Part shown: in pieces, positions 1 through 8,653 of the stretch | Layout of the letters: each line of letters opens with the position of its first letter | How positions within the stretch are numbered: position 1 is the first letter of the stretch | NCBI GenBank assembly: GCA_036384915.1 | Contig: DASVLJ010000078.1 | Location: 186,001-250,000, forward strand | DNA: 64,000 nt | Source: PKWO01 sp036384915 | GTDB taxonomy: Bacteria > Pseudomonadota > Gammaproteobacteria > Burkholderiales > Burkholderiaceae_D | Reading direction: 5' to 3' | Notes under the pieces: model-generated | What the model saw: the letters and a program-made list of their open reading frames with translations, nothing else | Told to the model about the DNA's origin: nothing | The model's database searches: none | Made by a program: the position numbers and the translations under genes

Positions 1-384
1 GACCAGGCCGGTGGCGAATTGATCGAGATTGGTCTTGCCGATGACGACGGCGCCCGCCTGGATCAATCGTTCAACGGCGTAGGCGTTGTGTTCGGGGATA
101 TAGGCGAATTCCGGGCAGCCGGCCGTAGTCGGCAACCCGGCCACATCGATATTGTCCTTGACGGCAAAGGGCACGCCATAAAGGGGCAGGGCAGCCGCTC
201 CGCCGGCAGCGGCGGCGCGCGCATGGAGCGCCGCAACCTGCCGGCCAAGATGCGCCTGATCGGCCAGGCTTATCCAGGCTTTATCCGCCTGCGGAAGCAA
301 GCCAGCCAGGCGCGACAGCAAGGCTTCAGGTGTCGCCCCCGCTTTATAAGCCGCCAGCCAATCTTGAATTGCCCATCCGATCAT
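1..384 (-). CDS. atzF: Allophanate hydrolase, N-terminal part (runs off window)
   Basis: This is the first 128 residues of an amidase-signature enzyme cut by the window edge. Allophanate hydrolases split allophanate into ammonia and CO2, the second step of ATP-dependent urea use after urea carboxylase. The translation contains YGVPFAVKDN, where the lysine is the expected first member of the Ser-Ser-Lys catalytic triad. It also contains AGLPTTAGCPEFAY and, at the edge, GKTNLDQFATGLV, the wording typical of allophanate hydrolases rather than of GatA. The two serines lie beyond the edge. The ATG at 384 is preceded by AAAAAGG about 8 bases upstream. The rest of the urea carboxylase operon would be expected outside the window. 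Other amidases are possible but less likely. Confidence 0.85.
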   Translation of the reverse strand, partial: MIGWAIQDWLAAYKAGATPEALLSRLAGLLPQADKAWISLADQAHLGRQVAALHARAAAAGGAAALPLYGVPFAVKDNIDVAGLPTTAGCPEFAYIPEHNAYAVERLIQAGAVVIGKTNLDQFATGLV

Positions 385-387
385 TCA

Positions 388-408
388 GTATACCTTTTTG
401 TATACAAG
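388..408 (-). promoter_or_regulatory. Paired GTATAC palindromes upstream of atzF
   Basis: Two copies of the self-complementary hexamer GTATAC (388-393 and 400-405) are spaced 12 bases start to start, just in front of the atzF start codon. The second is extended to TTGTATACAA. This resembles operators of GntR regulators of the FCD subgroup, whose sites often read TNGTNNNACNA. The site overlaps the ribosome binding region, so a bound regulator could block transcription start or elongation. No regulator gene is visible in the window, so this is an inference from the palindromes alone. Confidence 0.4.
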
Positions 409-732
409 ATGAATTTGGATATGCAAATGGTGTGCCTGCGCCGGCTGGGAACGCTAGATTTCCCGGCTATCCCTTAAAATTCAATGGCTTAGTGTTGATG
501 GTAATACTGTCGGGGATATCGCAAAGCTCTTGCGGCCGGTATCTTGACGTCCAATTCGATGCTTCGCCTATTGGCTGGGCGTCAATTTGGTGCGTTCCAA
601 TGCCTCCGGGATCTGTACCTGGCCAAACTTGTGCGGGGTGGCGGCTGGTCGATTTTTGGAAATCCCCTGGCACCGCAGAAGTCTTGGCTTAATATCGGTG
701 CTTCTCAATTTTAAAATTTTCAAGAACCGCTC
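409..732. other. Intergenic region without a recognisable gene
   Basis: This stretch lies between the divergent atzF and the NHL lipoprotein gene and must hold both promoters. Short open frames cross it but show no family motif and no convincing ribosome binding site. I saw no repeat, tRNA or terminator. Confidence 0.5.
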
Positions 733-3366
733 ATGTCAAGAACCTTTCCACGTGCCATCGCCATTGCCATCGCAATATTTACTCTCGGCGGGTGTGGAGG
801 TAATGCGGCGGACCACACGGACGCGCAAAACAAGGTTCAAGACAGACAATTAGGTCACAGTGTAAAGCAGTCGAGCTCTCCCTATGCATCCGCTGTGCAG
901 CAACTGTATGTCGCTTATTTTGGCCGTCCCGCCGATCCGGCCGGGCTGGCCAATTTCGAAAGCGCCCTGGCGGCAGCCGGTGCGCCGTCCGATATTCAGG
1001 GATTGGCCGCAGCTTATGCGGCCAACCCGTCGGTGAAATCGCTGATCGACAGCTTCGGCACGAGCAAGGAATCGCAAACGCTATACGGAAGCGGCAGCAC
1101 GCAGGATTTTGTGACGGCGGTATTCCAGAACGTGCTCGGTCGCGCGCCATTGAGCGCCGGACTAAGCTACTGGTCCAATGCGATCGATTCCGGTTCCTTG
1201 AGCAAGGGCGATGCGGCGCTGGCCATCATGGACGGTGCGCTGACCAATTCCTCGGCGCAAGGAAAGACCGACGCCCAACTGGTCAATAACAGGCTGGCTG
1301 TGGCGGCGAGTTTTACGGACCAGGTGGCGAGTCAGGAGGCGATCAACTTCTACAGCGGGGCGGCAGCGGCCTCGGCCGCGCGCGGCATGTTGAGCAAGGT
1401 CGATTCGAACACCGATATCAGCGTATTCGCTGTGACGGTTTCGTCCACGGTTGCGGCGCTGCTGAACCAGCCGGGCATCAGCCTCGTTGCGGGCAATACG
1501 ACGGCCGCCATTCCTTTAAATGTGCCGATGGGAGTGGTCCTGGATTCGTCCGGGAACATGTACGTAGTGAACGATGCAGAAAACACGGTGGACAAGATCG
1601 CACCGGATGGAAGTTTCTCCATTCTTGCCGGGGCACCTGGAACGAGCGGCGCCGCCGACGGCATCGGCGCTGCGGCCAGATTCTACGAACCGAGCAGCAT
1701 TGCTATCGACGGCAAGGGCAATCTCTACGTCACCGACACCTACTACGACACGATACGCAAGATAACGCCGGACGGGGTTGTCAGTACCGTGGCCAAACTG
1801 GCCGGTGCAAACGATTCTGTTGCGCTGTACTCTCGCGCTGAAGGCGTGGCGGTAGATGGAAGCGGCAATCTTTATGTAGCCGACTACGGGTACCAGACAA
1901 TCAAGAAAATCACACCCGACGGCGTAATCAGTACGGTTGCGGGGCAGGCCGGAATATGCGGTTCTGCCGACGGCGTGGGTAGCGCCGCGCAATTTTGCGA
2001 GCCGACTGCCTTGGTCGTTGACCCCGCGGGCAATATTTACGTCGCCGACATGGGAAATAGCGCGATACGCAAGGTCGCACCGGATGGCGCCGTCTCGACC
2101 CTTGCCGGCAACGCCGCAGTTAGCGGTTGGCAGGACGGTACAGAAGCGGCGGCGCATTTTTGCAGGCCGAACGGTCTGGCATTTGACAATGCTGGCAATC
2201 TGATTGTTGCCGACGTCGGGTGTCTGGGGAAAAGCTACTCATCCATTCGCAAAGTCACGCCGGCAGGCGTTGTCTCGACGATCGCCGGCACCAATAGTGC
2301 GGCGTTCGTGAATCAGAGCGGCGCAGATGCGGCGTTTGGCATCCTCCAGGGATTGGCCGTGGATGGCAAGGGGAATATTTTCGCTGCGGACTACACCGAT
2401 GGTTCAATCTGGAAAGTCTCGGCGTCAGGTACGGTTACGATCTTTGCCGGGGCGGAGGGCATCACCGGCTCGGTCAATGGAAGCGGGAGTGCGGTCGGAT
2501 TCGCCGCACCGAGGGGAATCGTTGCGGATAGCTTGGGTAATCTGTATGTGGCCGACACGCTCAACAATGTCATCAGGAAAATCGCACCGTCGGGACAAGT
2601 GAGCACGTTCGCGGGGACAGTTGCATACGGCAATACTTCGCCTGGAACGACTTTCCTGGCCCCGGTCGGATTGGCGATCGACGCCAGTGGCAACCTCTAC
2701 TCGATCAATAGTTACACCCGTAGCGTCCATGTTGTTTCGCCGGCAGGCGTCACTACCACCGTGAACATGCCGTTCGCACTGTTCTTCGAATTTGGAACAG
2801 GCATGGCGCTCGATCCGGCAGGCAACCTCTACATATGCGATAGCTCCAGCAATGCCATCCTGGAAATCTCCCCCGCCGGAACGATGACGATCCTGGCCGG
2901 CACCGCCGGACATAGAGGCTCGGCCGATGGCATGGGCACGGCCGCGCAATTTTCCAACCCAAACGGTTTGGCCTTCGACCACGCAGGCAATCTTTATGTC
3001 GCCGACACAAACAACAATACGATCCGCAAAATCGACAGCAATAGCATGGTCACGACCGTTGCCGGGACGGCCGGTTCTGCCGGCTTCGTCGACGGCACGG
3101 GAGCCGCGGCGCGCTTCCATTCGCCGAGAGGCATCGCGTTCGACCCCGCAGGCAACATGTATATTGCCGACAGCGCGAACAATGCGATACGCAAGATGAC
3201 ACCGGCCGGCGTCGTCAGCACGGTGGCAGGTTCTGCATCGGGTTCCAACACCGTGCTTGGCCCGCTGCCAGGCGCGGTGAATCGGCCGCAGTACTTGACG
3301 ATGGTCGGTGCCAACACCTTGTATGTGACGACGGATAATGCGGTGTTGCGCATAAAGTTACCTTAA
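733..3366 (+). CDS. Lipoprotein with DUF4214 domain and NHL-repeat beta-propellers
   Basis: The 877-residue protein begins with a lipoprotein signal peptide (lipobox LGGC, Cys21). Residues about 50-240 are a DUF4214 region (YVAYFGRPADPAGL, FQNVLGRAPLSAGLSYW, SKGDAALAIM). The rest holds about eleven NHL repeats of the form D-GN-LYVAD-N-IRKI-P-G-VSTVAG plus a final half repeat, enough for two six-bladed propellers. NHL propellers usually bind partners or surfaces, and DUF4214 occurs in secreted surface-layer-type proteins, so an envelope-anchored binding protein is likely. No catalytic residues are evident. Two further genes in the window (39216-41207 and 41894-43423) share the same N-terminal architecture with different C-terminal domains. 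The ribosome binding site is weak. Confidence 0.8.
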   Translation: MSRTFPRAIAIAIAIFTLGGCGGNAADHTDAQNKVQDRQLGHSVKQSSSPYASAVQQLYVAYFGRPADPAGLANFESALAAAGAPSDIQGLAAAYAANPSVKSLIDSFGTSKESQTLYGSGSTQDFVTAVFQNVLGRAPLSAGLSYWSNAIDSGSLSKGDAALAIMDGALTNSSAQGKTDAQLVNNRLAVAASFTDQVASQEAINFYSGAAAASAARGMLSKVDSNTDISVFAVTVSSTVAALLNQPGISLVAGNTTAAIPLNVPMGVVLDSSGNMYVVNDAENTVDKIAPDGSFSILAGAPGTSGAADGIGAAARFYEPSSIAIDGKGNLYVTDTYYDTIRKITPDGVVSTVAKLAGANDSVALYSRAEGVAVDGSGNLYVADYGYQTIKKITPDGVISTVAGQAGICGSADGVGSAAQFCEPTALVVDPAGNIYVADMGNSAIRKVAPDGAVSTLAGNAAVSGWQDGTEAAAHFCRPNGLAFDNAGNLIVADVGCLGKSYSSIRKVTPAGVVSTIAGTNSAAFVNQSGADAAFGILQGLAVDGKGNIFAADYTDGSIWKVSASGTVTIFAGAEGITGSVNGSGSAVGFAAPRGIVADSLGNLYVADTLNNVIRKIAPSGQVSTFAGTVAYGNTSPGTTFLAPVGLAIDASGNLYSINSYTRSVHVVSPAGVTTTVNMPFALFFEFGTGMALDPAGNLYICDSSSNAILEISPAGTMTILAGTAGHRGSADGMGTAAQFSNPNGLAFDHAGNLYVADTNNNTIRKIDSNSMVTTVAGTAGSAGFVDGTGAAARFHSPRGIAFDPAGNMYIADSANNAIRKMTPAGVVSTVAGSASGSNTVLGPLPGAVNRPQYLTMVGANTLYVTTDNAVLRIKLP

Positions 3367-3552
3367 GTGATGGGATAGAGCCGTTGCTCGGCGCTTCGGT
3401 TCTCGGTATTGAAATTGCCTGCGTTGCCGCTTGTTATCTTCGGACCGATCATGTCGTCTCCAATATGTGATCTGGCATCGCGCGTCCGCCACAAAATGCG
3501 TTCCGGCACTCGTCGCTCATTACTTTTGGACGCCACATCCCATAAATAAACG

Positions 3553-3597
3553 ATGTCAACTTTGACAGTTGAGGGGCATTTAACAATTGTCTATAGT
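3553..3597 (+). promoter_or_regulatory. Lux-box-like palindrome with -10 element
   Basis: ATGTCAACTTTGACAG at 3553-3568 is an inverted repeat TGTCAA-N2-TTGACA. A -10-like TATAGT lies at 3592-3597, 34 bases centre to centre. That is the geometry of a LuxR-type activator overlapping the -35 position. The internal TTGACA is 24 bases from TATAGT, too far to act as a normal -35. The same palindrome recurs at 3967 and, with nearly the same geometry, at 19037. The regulator is inferred, not seen. Confidence 0.45.
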
Positions 3598-3966
3598 GAC
3601 GTCTCCGAGTGACGAGAAATGACCGGCAGCATCAACAGTCGGCAAAAGATGGCAATGCGCAACTTCTTTAGTGACTGAAGTTTCTCTGTCGACGTGCTTC
3701 GGTGCGGTACTGACCGCGGTGCCTGGATTCAAGTGCGGCAGGAATCGAGCCTTCGAAAAAATGGAAAGCTCTCTGCGAATAAGTGGTGGCACGAAGGGAT
3801 GTGCGGGACAGGATATATCTGGCTAGTGTCCCATTTGGGAATTATTTTACCTACCTTAGATATTGGGAAATTCGCTATGAAATTCTCGATAATCCGTCTT
3901 TTGAGTTGCTCGTGAGGAAATTCATAGTTTCTCGCGCGATCTGCATTAGAGACGGTCTTGCGCAAG

Positions 3967-3982
3967 CTGTTAACTTTGACAG
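3967..3982 (+). promoter_or_regulatory. Second lux-box-like palindrome before the operon
   Basis: CTGTTAACTTTGACAG matches the CT-N12-AG pattern of LuxR-type boxes and differs from the perfect palindrome at 19037 by one arm mismatch and one central base. It lies 129 bases upstream of the subtilase start codon. The only -10-like candidate (TATGGC at 4010) is poorly spaced, so it may be an auxiliary site. Confidence 0.4.
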
Positions 3983-4111
3983 GTTGATGTGAGATATCAA
4001 CGATGGAAATATGGCTACCTTCATTGATTCAGATTCGCATTCGGCGAAAAGACGCTTCTTATATTCGTGATTCGACCTTGATGCGCTAAGCATGCATGAA
4101 AGCCGGGCCCT

Positions 4112-5410
4112 ATGAAACCGCATCTCATATTGAAGCTGACGGATCAGCATCCAGACGATGATGCGATACCGCATTGGCTGAAGTTCATCACGGACAAGAC
4201 CGGCGCCATGGACCGCGTGCATCCGGAACTCGATCGTATCTTCCGCGATATGGGCATACGTGCCTGGCTCACCAGCGAGTTTGATTCCGCCGAGACGGAA
4301 TGGAGCCCGGACGAGATCATGGCCGGGCTCAACCGCACTTATCGTTTGATCCTCCAGGACGACGCGCAATTGACGCCCGAACTGATCGGGCGCATCCGCC
4401 TCTTGCCTTGGGTGGACGATGTGCGCGGCACGCAGATCGCGCAGGTGCCCTTGCCGCAGCATGAGGTCTCCCAGACCGCATCTTTGTCCGGTTCGAACAA
4501 TGGGGATTTGATTTACCTGCCTTACGGCAAGCAAATTACGCGCGGCCGGCCTGACATCACGATCGCTGTGTTGGATACGGGCGTGGATGTCGGGCATCAG
4601 GAATTGCAGGGAAAGATCGACAAGCGTTTCAATTTCGTCGATCTGCAGGGCTTGGATACGCGCGAGTTCATCGGCAGAACCCATGGCCTGGACACCGATG
4701 TCGAGGATCTGGTCGGTCACGGCACCCACGTGTCGGGAATCATCGCAGCAAAAGGCTTGCAGATGGACGAAGGTATCTGCCCAGATTGCAAGCTGATGGA
4801 AGTGCAGGTGCTGGCAACGATGAGAAGCGGCGACCGTCTGGTCGGCGCCGGCGTCGTCGACAACATCAATAACGGCATCAAATGGGCGGTTGACAACGGC
4901 GCCGACGTGATCAACATGAGCCTCGGCATACGCCACTCCGGCGGCGGCTTGCCGCATGAGGATGTGATCCGCTACGCGGTGCAGAAGGGCGTCACGGTAG
5001 TGGCGGCGAGCGGCAATGACGGCACCGCCGAGCGCTACTATCCGGGCGCGCTTCCGGGCGTGATTGCGGTGGGCGCGGCGGACGGCGCCGGTCAAGTGAC
5101 GAACTTCACGTCCTACGGCGCCAATATCACTGCGCTGGCGCCGGGCGTGAACGTCTACAGCTCGTTCGCCCACAACACCTATGCTTTTGCTTCAGGAACC
5201 TCTCAAGCTTCACCCTTCGTATCGGGCATGGTAGGGCTGATGAAATCGTTTGCCAGAGAGCGAGGCAAGTCTCTCTCGACAGGTGAGATCGTCAACGTTT
5301 TGCGGCGAACTTCGGAAAGGCCGGATCGCCGTCTGCGCAGTGAACACGCCGGCTATGGACTCATCAACCTGGCGGACGCATTCAGGCTGCTGGATTACTC
5401 ACTTAATTAA
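4112..5410 (+). CDS. Subtilisin-like serine protease (S8 family), no signal peptide
   Basis: A 432-residue subtilase with a complete catalytic triad: Asp155 in AVLDTGVD, His203 in GHGTHVSG and Ser364 in GTSQASP. The oxyanion-hole Asn lies in AASGNDG. The first 130 or so residues precede the catalytic domain and may be a pro-region. There is no signal peptide or membrane segment, unusual for a family that mostly acts outside the cell. It therefore either works in the cytoplasm or leaves by another route. It heads a nine-gene plus-strand operon, 18 bases before the next gene. Four downstream proteins share an SLSM motif at apparent domain boundaries, so maturation of its neighbours is one possible job. 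That role is inference. Confidence 0.9.
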   Translation: MKPHLILKLTDQHPDDDAIPHWLKFITDKTGAMDRVHPELDRIFRDMGIRAWLTSEFDSAETEWSPDEIMAGLNRTYRLILQDDAQLTPELIGRIRLLPWVDDVRGTQIAQVPLPQHEVSQTASLSGSNNGDLIYLPYGKQITRGRPDITIAVLDTGVDVGHQELQGKIDKRFNFVDLQGLDTREFIGRTHGLDTDVEDLVGHGTHVSGIIAAKGLQMDEGICPDCKLMEVQVLATMRSGDRLVGAGVVDNINNGIKWAVDNGADVINMSLGIRHSGGGLPHEDVIRYAVQKGVTVVAASGNDGTAERYYPGALPGVIAVGAADGAGQVTNFTSYGANITALAPGVNVYSSFAHNTYAFASGTSQASPFVSGMVGLMKSFARERGKSLSTGEIVNVLRRTSERPDRRLRSEHAGYGLINLADAFRLLDYSLN

Positions 5411-5428
5411 GCTAAGGAATACCTGTCT

Positions 5429-7576
5429 ATGAGCGACCTTACCTTTTTTGGCGAATCGTCTTTCAAGATCAAGCGACCGCTAATCACCACCAATGGCGTC
5501 AACAGCGATCCCGATCCGAAGATCGTCGCTCAGTTGCAGGAGCTCAATGGATTGCTGGCAAAGCGCATCATTCCGCCCAGTACGCCGAACAACACGGTCA
5601 TGCCGGATCAGGTGCGCAAGACCAGTGCTAAAGCCGCCGACCCCGTGGACGATACGCAGCGCGGCGGGCTCTCCGGCTCCGCGGCGGTGGCCGCCGCGAC
5701 GGCGAACGTTGTTTCCAACAGCCCCGCCTCGGTCAGTTACGTCAAGCAACTGGTGCGGCGCGCGCTGAGCCCCAAGCATGTGCCGCCGCTGGAGCCGCCG
5801 GGCGGCGCCGGGAGCGGAGGCGACACGCTCGATTGGGACGCCGACAGCCTGGCTGCCGCACTCGATTCGGCGGATGAGGCCGATGGCAACTATACCTTGT
5901 CCGAATTCATCGATTCGACGCCGCAATTGTCCACGCTCAAGTACGACTTCCAGAGCACGATGACGGAGAACTGGAATAACCTCGACTACAACATCAAGTC
6001 GGTACTGGACGGTTATTCGAACGTGGTCGACTATCTGATTACCTATGGTTTCCTGATCATGGGCCTGCAGGAAGTCAACGGCCTGGCCAACTTCCTGCTC
6101 GGAAATCGCCAGGGCGCCAAGAGCGTCGCCAATTATGCGATCGTCGGTGCCGCCCGGAATATCATCCACGACGAGCATCTCAAGGTCCCGCATTACAACC
6201 AGAACGACAGCGCCATCGTGCGCAAGATCGTCACGGCTGGCTTGACTATTTCGTCCTCGTCGTTCTCCACAAGCTTGCAATCGGTCGTCAACGATTATGT
6301 GTTCAACAAGCCGGAAGCCGACCTGATCGACTATGCCAATCAGCAGCTTGGTTTGCCCGACTCGCTCAAGCCGCAGCTGATCCAGTACATCAAGGCCTCG
6401 CCGGTCAAGATCAGCAAGGACAACATCAACTACTTCCTGCCGGTATTCGCCCAGCAGATTCTCGGCAACATCGTGGTACCCGGCACGCAGGACGGCAGCA
6501 CTTCCGACAGCGCCGGTTCGGACCAGGACTTCAGTGTCGACTATTTTGGAGACGATCAATCGACGGTGCAGGTCAGCCGCACCGCGGTTCTGTGCGCGGC
6601 GCAACTGTTCTACACGATGGTGTCGGGCGACGAGCTTCGCGTTTTCGACGCGGTCAATTATTTCACGCACAAGTATCTGATCCGCGGCGGCATCGAGATT
6701 GCCGACAGCACCCTGCGCGACGATTTGCAGCTCTATGTGTTCTCCAACAAGTTCACCGACCTGCGCACCAACCGTATCAATGACCGTTCGCGTCCGGCCG
6801 AACGCCAGATGTTCTACCGCCAGGTTTTCAACTGGGGCCAGGGTCAGACCACAGAGGACTTGATCATCAACGACGAATTCCCGAAGCTGTGGAAGGTCTT
6901 GATACTCGAATCGGCCAAGTACATCGAGCGTGCGCAGATCAGCCCGAATCCCAACAGCTTCGTGTCGCGCCAGAACGTGATGCAGGCGGTGGAAGACCTG
7001 CAATACAACCTGTCCACCCACTGCACCGGCATGGCGAACGTGATTACGCCGCTGATTTACGCGGAACTGAACTTCGTCATCCAGCGCATCCTGATGCATC
7101 CGGAAGTGCTGCGCCAATTGGTGCCGCAAGGCGGGACCTGGTGGAGAGTGGTGGAAATCCTGTACATGGGCATGCAGAATGCGCGCCCACGCTCCACCGT
7201 CATCTACAACAAGGCCAAGCTGGGCGACAAGATCCTGCGGGCGATCGCGGACTACGATCCCAGCACGTTCGAACAGGACGGGCCGTTCTCGTCGTTCATC
7301 AGCGACGTCGATGCCTACATCACCACGCAAAGCATCCTGCAGGAAGGCTTGACCGAAAGCCTGATACAAGGCGGCGACGGCGACGATCACACTTCGGCCA
7401 CCGGCGCGCCGAGCGCGGTACCCGGCATGCCCAACGGCATTCCGGGTATGCCGTCCGGAATGCCTGGAATGCCGGGCATGCAAGGCGGTCCGGGGCCGGC
7501 TTCCGGCTTCGGTCCAGGTTCCGGTTCCAACTCCGGCGCGGGACAGGCGGCATCCAGCGACGAATGGGCATTTTAA
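5429..7576 (+). CDS. Uncharacterised protein with Gly-Met-Pro tail, lysin operon
   Basis: I do not recognise this 715-residue protein. It has no signal peptide. The N-terminal 140 residues are rich in Ala, Pro and Gly. Residues about 150-640 look folded and largely helical, with a somewhat hydrophobic stretch around VVDYLITYGFLIMGL. The C-terminal 60 residues are low complexity: repeated GMP and GIP triplets, then a Gly-Ser-rich end. The ribosome binding site AAGGA sits about 10 bases before the ATG. It is the second gene of the operon. A structural or scaffold protein is as plausible as an effector. Nothing supports a specific function. Confidence 0.75.
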   Translation: MSDLTFFGESSFKIKRPLITTNGVNSDPDPKIVAQLQELNGLLAKRIIPPSTPNNTVMPDQVRKTSAKAADPVDDTQRGGLSGSAAVAAATANVVSNSPASVSYVKQLVRRALSPKHVPPLEPPGGAGSGGDTLDWDADSLAAALDSADEADGNYTLSEFIDSTPQLSTLKYDFQSTMTENWNNLDYNIKSVLDGYSNVVDYLITYGFLIMGLQEVNGLANFLLGNRQGAKSVANYAIVGAARNIIHDEHLKVPHYNQNDSAIVRKIVTAGLTISSSSFSTSLQSVVNDYVFNKPEADLIDYANQQLGLPDSLKPQLIQYIKASPVKISKDNINYFLPVFAQQILGNIVVPGTQDGSTSDSAGSDQDFSVDYFGDDQSTVQVSRTAVLCAAQLFYTMVSGDELRVFDAVNYFTHKYLIRGGIEIADSTLRDDLQLYVFSNKFTDLRTNRINDRSRPAERQMFYRQVFNWGQGQTTEDLIINDEFPKLWKVLILESAKYIERAQISPNPNSFVSRQNVMQAVEDLQYNLSTHCTGMANVITPLIYAELNFVIQRILMHPEVLRQLVPQGGTWWRVVEILYMGMQNARPRSTVIYNKAKLGDKILRAIADYDPSTFEQDGPFSSFISDVDAYITTQSILQEGLTESLIQGGDGDDHTSATGAPSAVPGMPNGIPGMPSGMPGMPGMQGGPGPASGFGPGSGSNSGAGQAASSDEWAF

Positions 7577-7602
7577 TCTGCGATCACTGAGGGTATGGAC
7601 AG

Positions 7603-8640
7603 ATGAACAATAGCACTGCTTTTGCCGTAAGCGAGGCGCATATCAAGGATGCCGCGCGAGCCAAGGCACGCAACGTGTTGCGTGACAGCGCGGTTTTCCA
7701 ATCGATGCCGGTCGCGGAACAGAAGGATATCTACCTGTCGCTGGTGCAGGAATACATCGACAAGGACCGCAACCGATTTGGCCTTGCCAAGTCGATGGCA
7801 ACCGACTCCGGCAAGGACATGGGTTATGAGGGTTACAAAACAGGGATGCAGGACGACACCCGTTCGTTCAAGGAGCTGGTCGATTCGGTCGACTTTCCCA
7901 AGTTCGTGGCCGACCTGCTCAAGGCGGTGTTCGACGCCAACCTGTCGGTCATGAAGCAACAGACCGATGCCTACATCAAGCTGATGAAGGAAGCCACCAA
8001 GTCGAGCGCGGACTTCATCAAGCAAGTGAAAGACGACGACGCCTTCGCCACCCTCGCCGAGTCCAAGAGCGATAAATACAATGTCGTCACGGAGAAAGAC
8101 GCCGACGGCGGCTCCAAGCTGGCCCTCACAACCCCGACCGGCGAAAAGCACGATGTCGAGGATGCGGAAGTCAAGCGCGACATCCTGGAAGCCAAGATCA
8201 TGATGGCCAAGGAACATCGTGCCGCCTTGCGCGAAGTGCTGCTGATGGGCGTTACCCGCCTGGTAGTGGAAAAGGGCGAGATCGAGGCAAGCGTCGATTT
8301 CAGCGTCACCGCCAGCCGCGCCAGCAAAGCCCACCACGACGATCAGAACATCAACACGACGAATGTGCAGATGTCCTACGACTCGCCGCTGGGCGGAATC
8401 TTCGGCGGCCCAAGCGGCAGCATGAGCATGACCAATACCGATATCCAGGTCAACACGTCGGACAAGGCGACCTCGGACCAGTTGAGCGCGAAGCTGCACG
8501 GCAAGGTGAATATCCAGTTCAAGACCGACTACTTCAAGCTCGACAACTTCGCCAACATGTATGCCGATGGCGGCGTGGCGGCACTCAAGCCGCAAGGGCA
8601 GGGTGGGCCAGCAGGATTGATCGCAGGACCGCAGAAGTAG
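7603..8640 (+). CDS. Uncharacterised protein, lysin operon
   Basis: This 345-residue protein has no recognised family and no signal peptide. Residues 1-150 are charged and helical, with probable coiled-coil character. Residues about 200-310 look like a beta-rich domain (VTRLVVEKGEIEASVDFSVTA, then a Gly-Ser-Met-rich loop, SGSMSMTNTDIQV). The last 20 residues are a Gly-Pro-Ala tail like that of the preceding protein. It sits 26 bases after that gene behind GAGGGT. The shape, helical stalk plus beta domain, suggests a protein that assembles with its operon partners. This is inference only. Confidence 0.72.
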   Translation: MNNSTAFAVSEAHIKDAARAKARNVLRDSAVFQSMPVAEQKDIYLSLVQEYIDKDRNRFGLAKSMATDSGKDMGYEGYKTGMQDDTRSFKELVDSVDFPKFVADLLKAVFDANLSVMKQQTDAYIKLMKEATKSSADFIKQVKDDDAFATLAESKSDKYNVVTEKDADGGSKLALTTPTGEKHDVEDAEVKRDILEAKIMMAKEHRAALREVLLMGVTRLVVEKGEIEASVDFSVTASRASKAHHDDQNINTTNVQMSYDSPLGGIFGGPSGSMSMTNTDIQVNTSDKATSDQLSAKLHGKVNIQFKTDYFKLDNFANMYADGGVAALKPQGQGGPAGLIAGPQK

Positions 8641-8653
8641 GGGCTGAGCGGCC

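Larger units (their letters stand above)
3367..4111. other. Long intergenic region upstream of the lysin operon
   Basis: This 745-base stretch has lower GC than its surroundings and no gene I can recognise. It carries two lux-box-like palindromes (3553-3568 and 3967-3982) and a -10-like TATAGT at 3592-3597. If transcription starts near 3604, the operon mRNA has a leader of about 500 bases. The first small frame in that leader is 19 codons (3619-3678), behind a purine-rich stretch, and has no recognisable product. A small RNA in the leader cannot be excluded. Confidence 0.5.

Noticed and set aside
5480..7483. Very long minus-strand open frame opposite the 715-residue gene, with similar ones at 8909-10603, 12569-13945 and 15249-16604
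   Set aside because: They are antisense shadows caused by GC-rich codon bias; their translations are rich in Arg, His and Val, with no motifs, and the plus-strand genes have clear domains or ribosome binding sites.
7420..7575. Collagen-like phage fibre signature from GMP triplets
   Set aside because: The Gly-Met-Pro run is short, lacks regular Gly-X-Y over a useful length and grades into a Gly-Ser tail.
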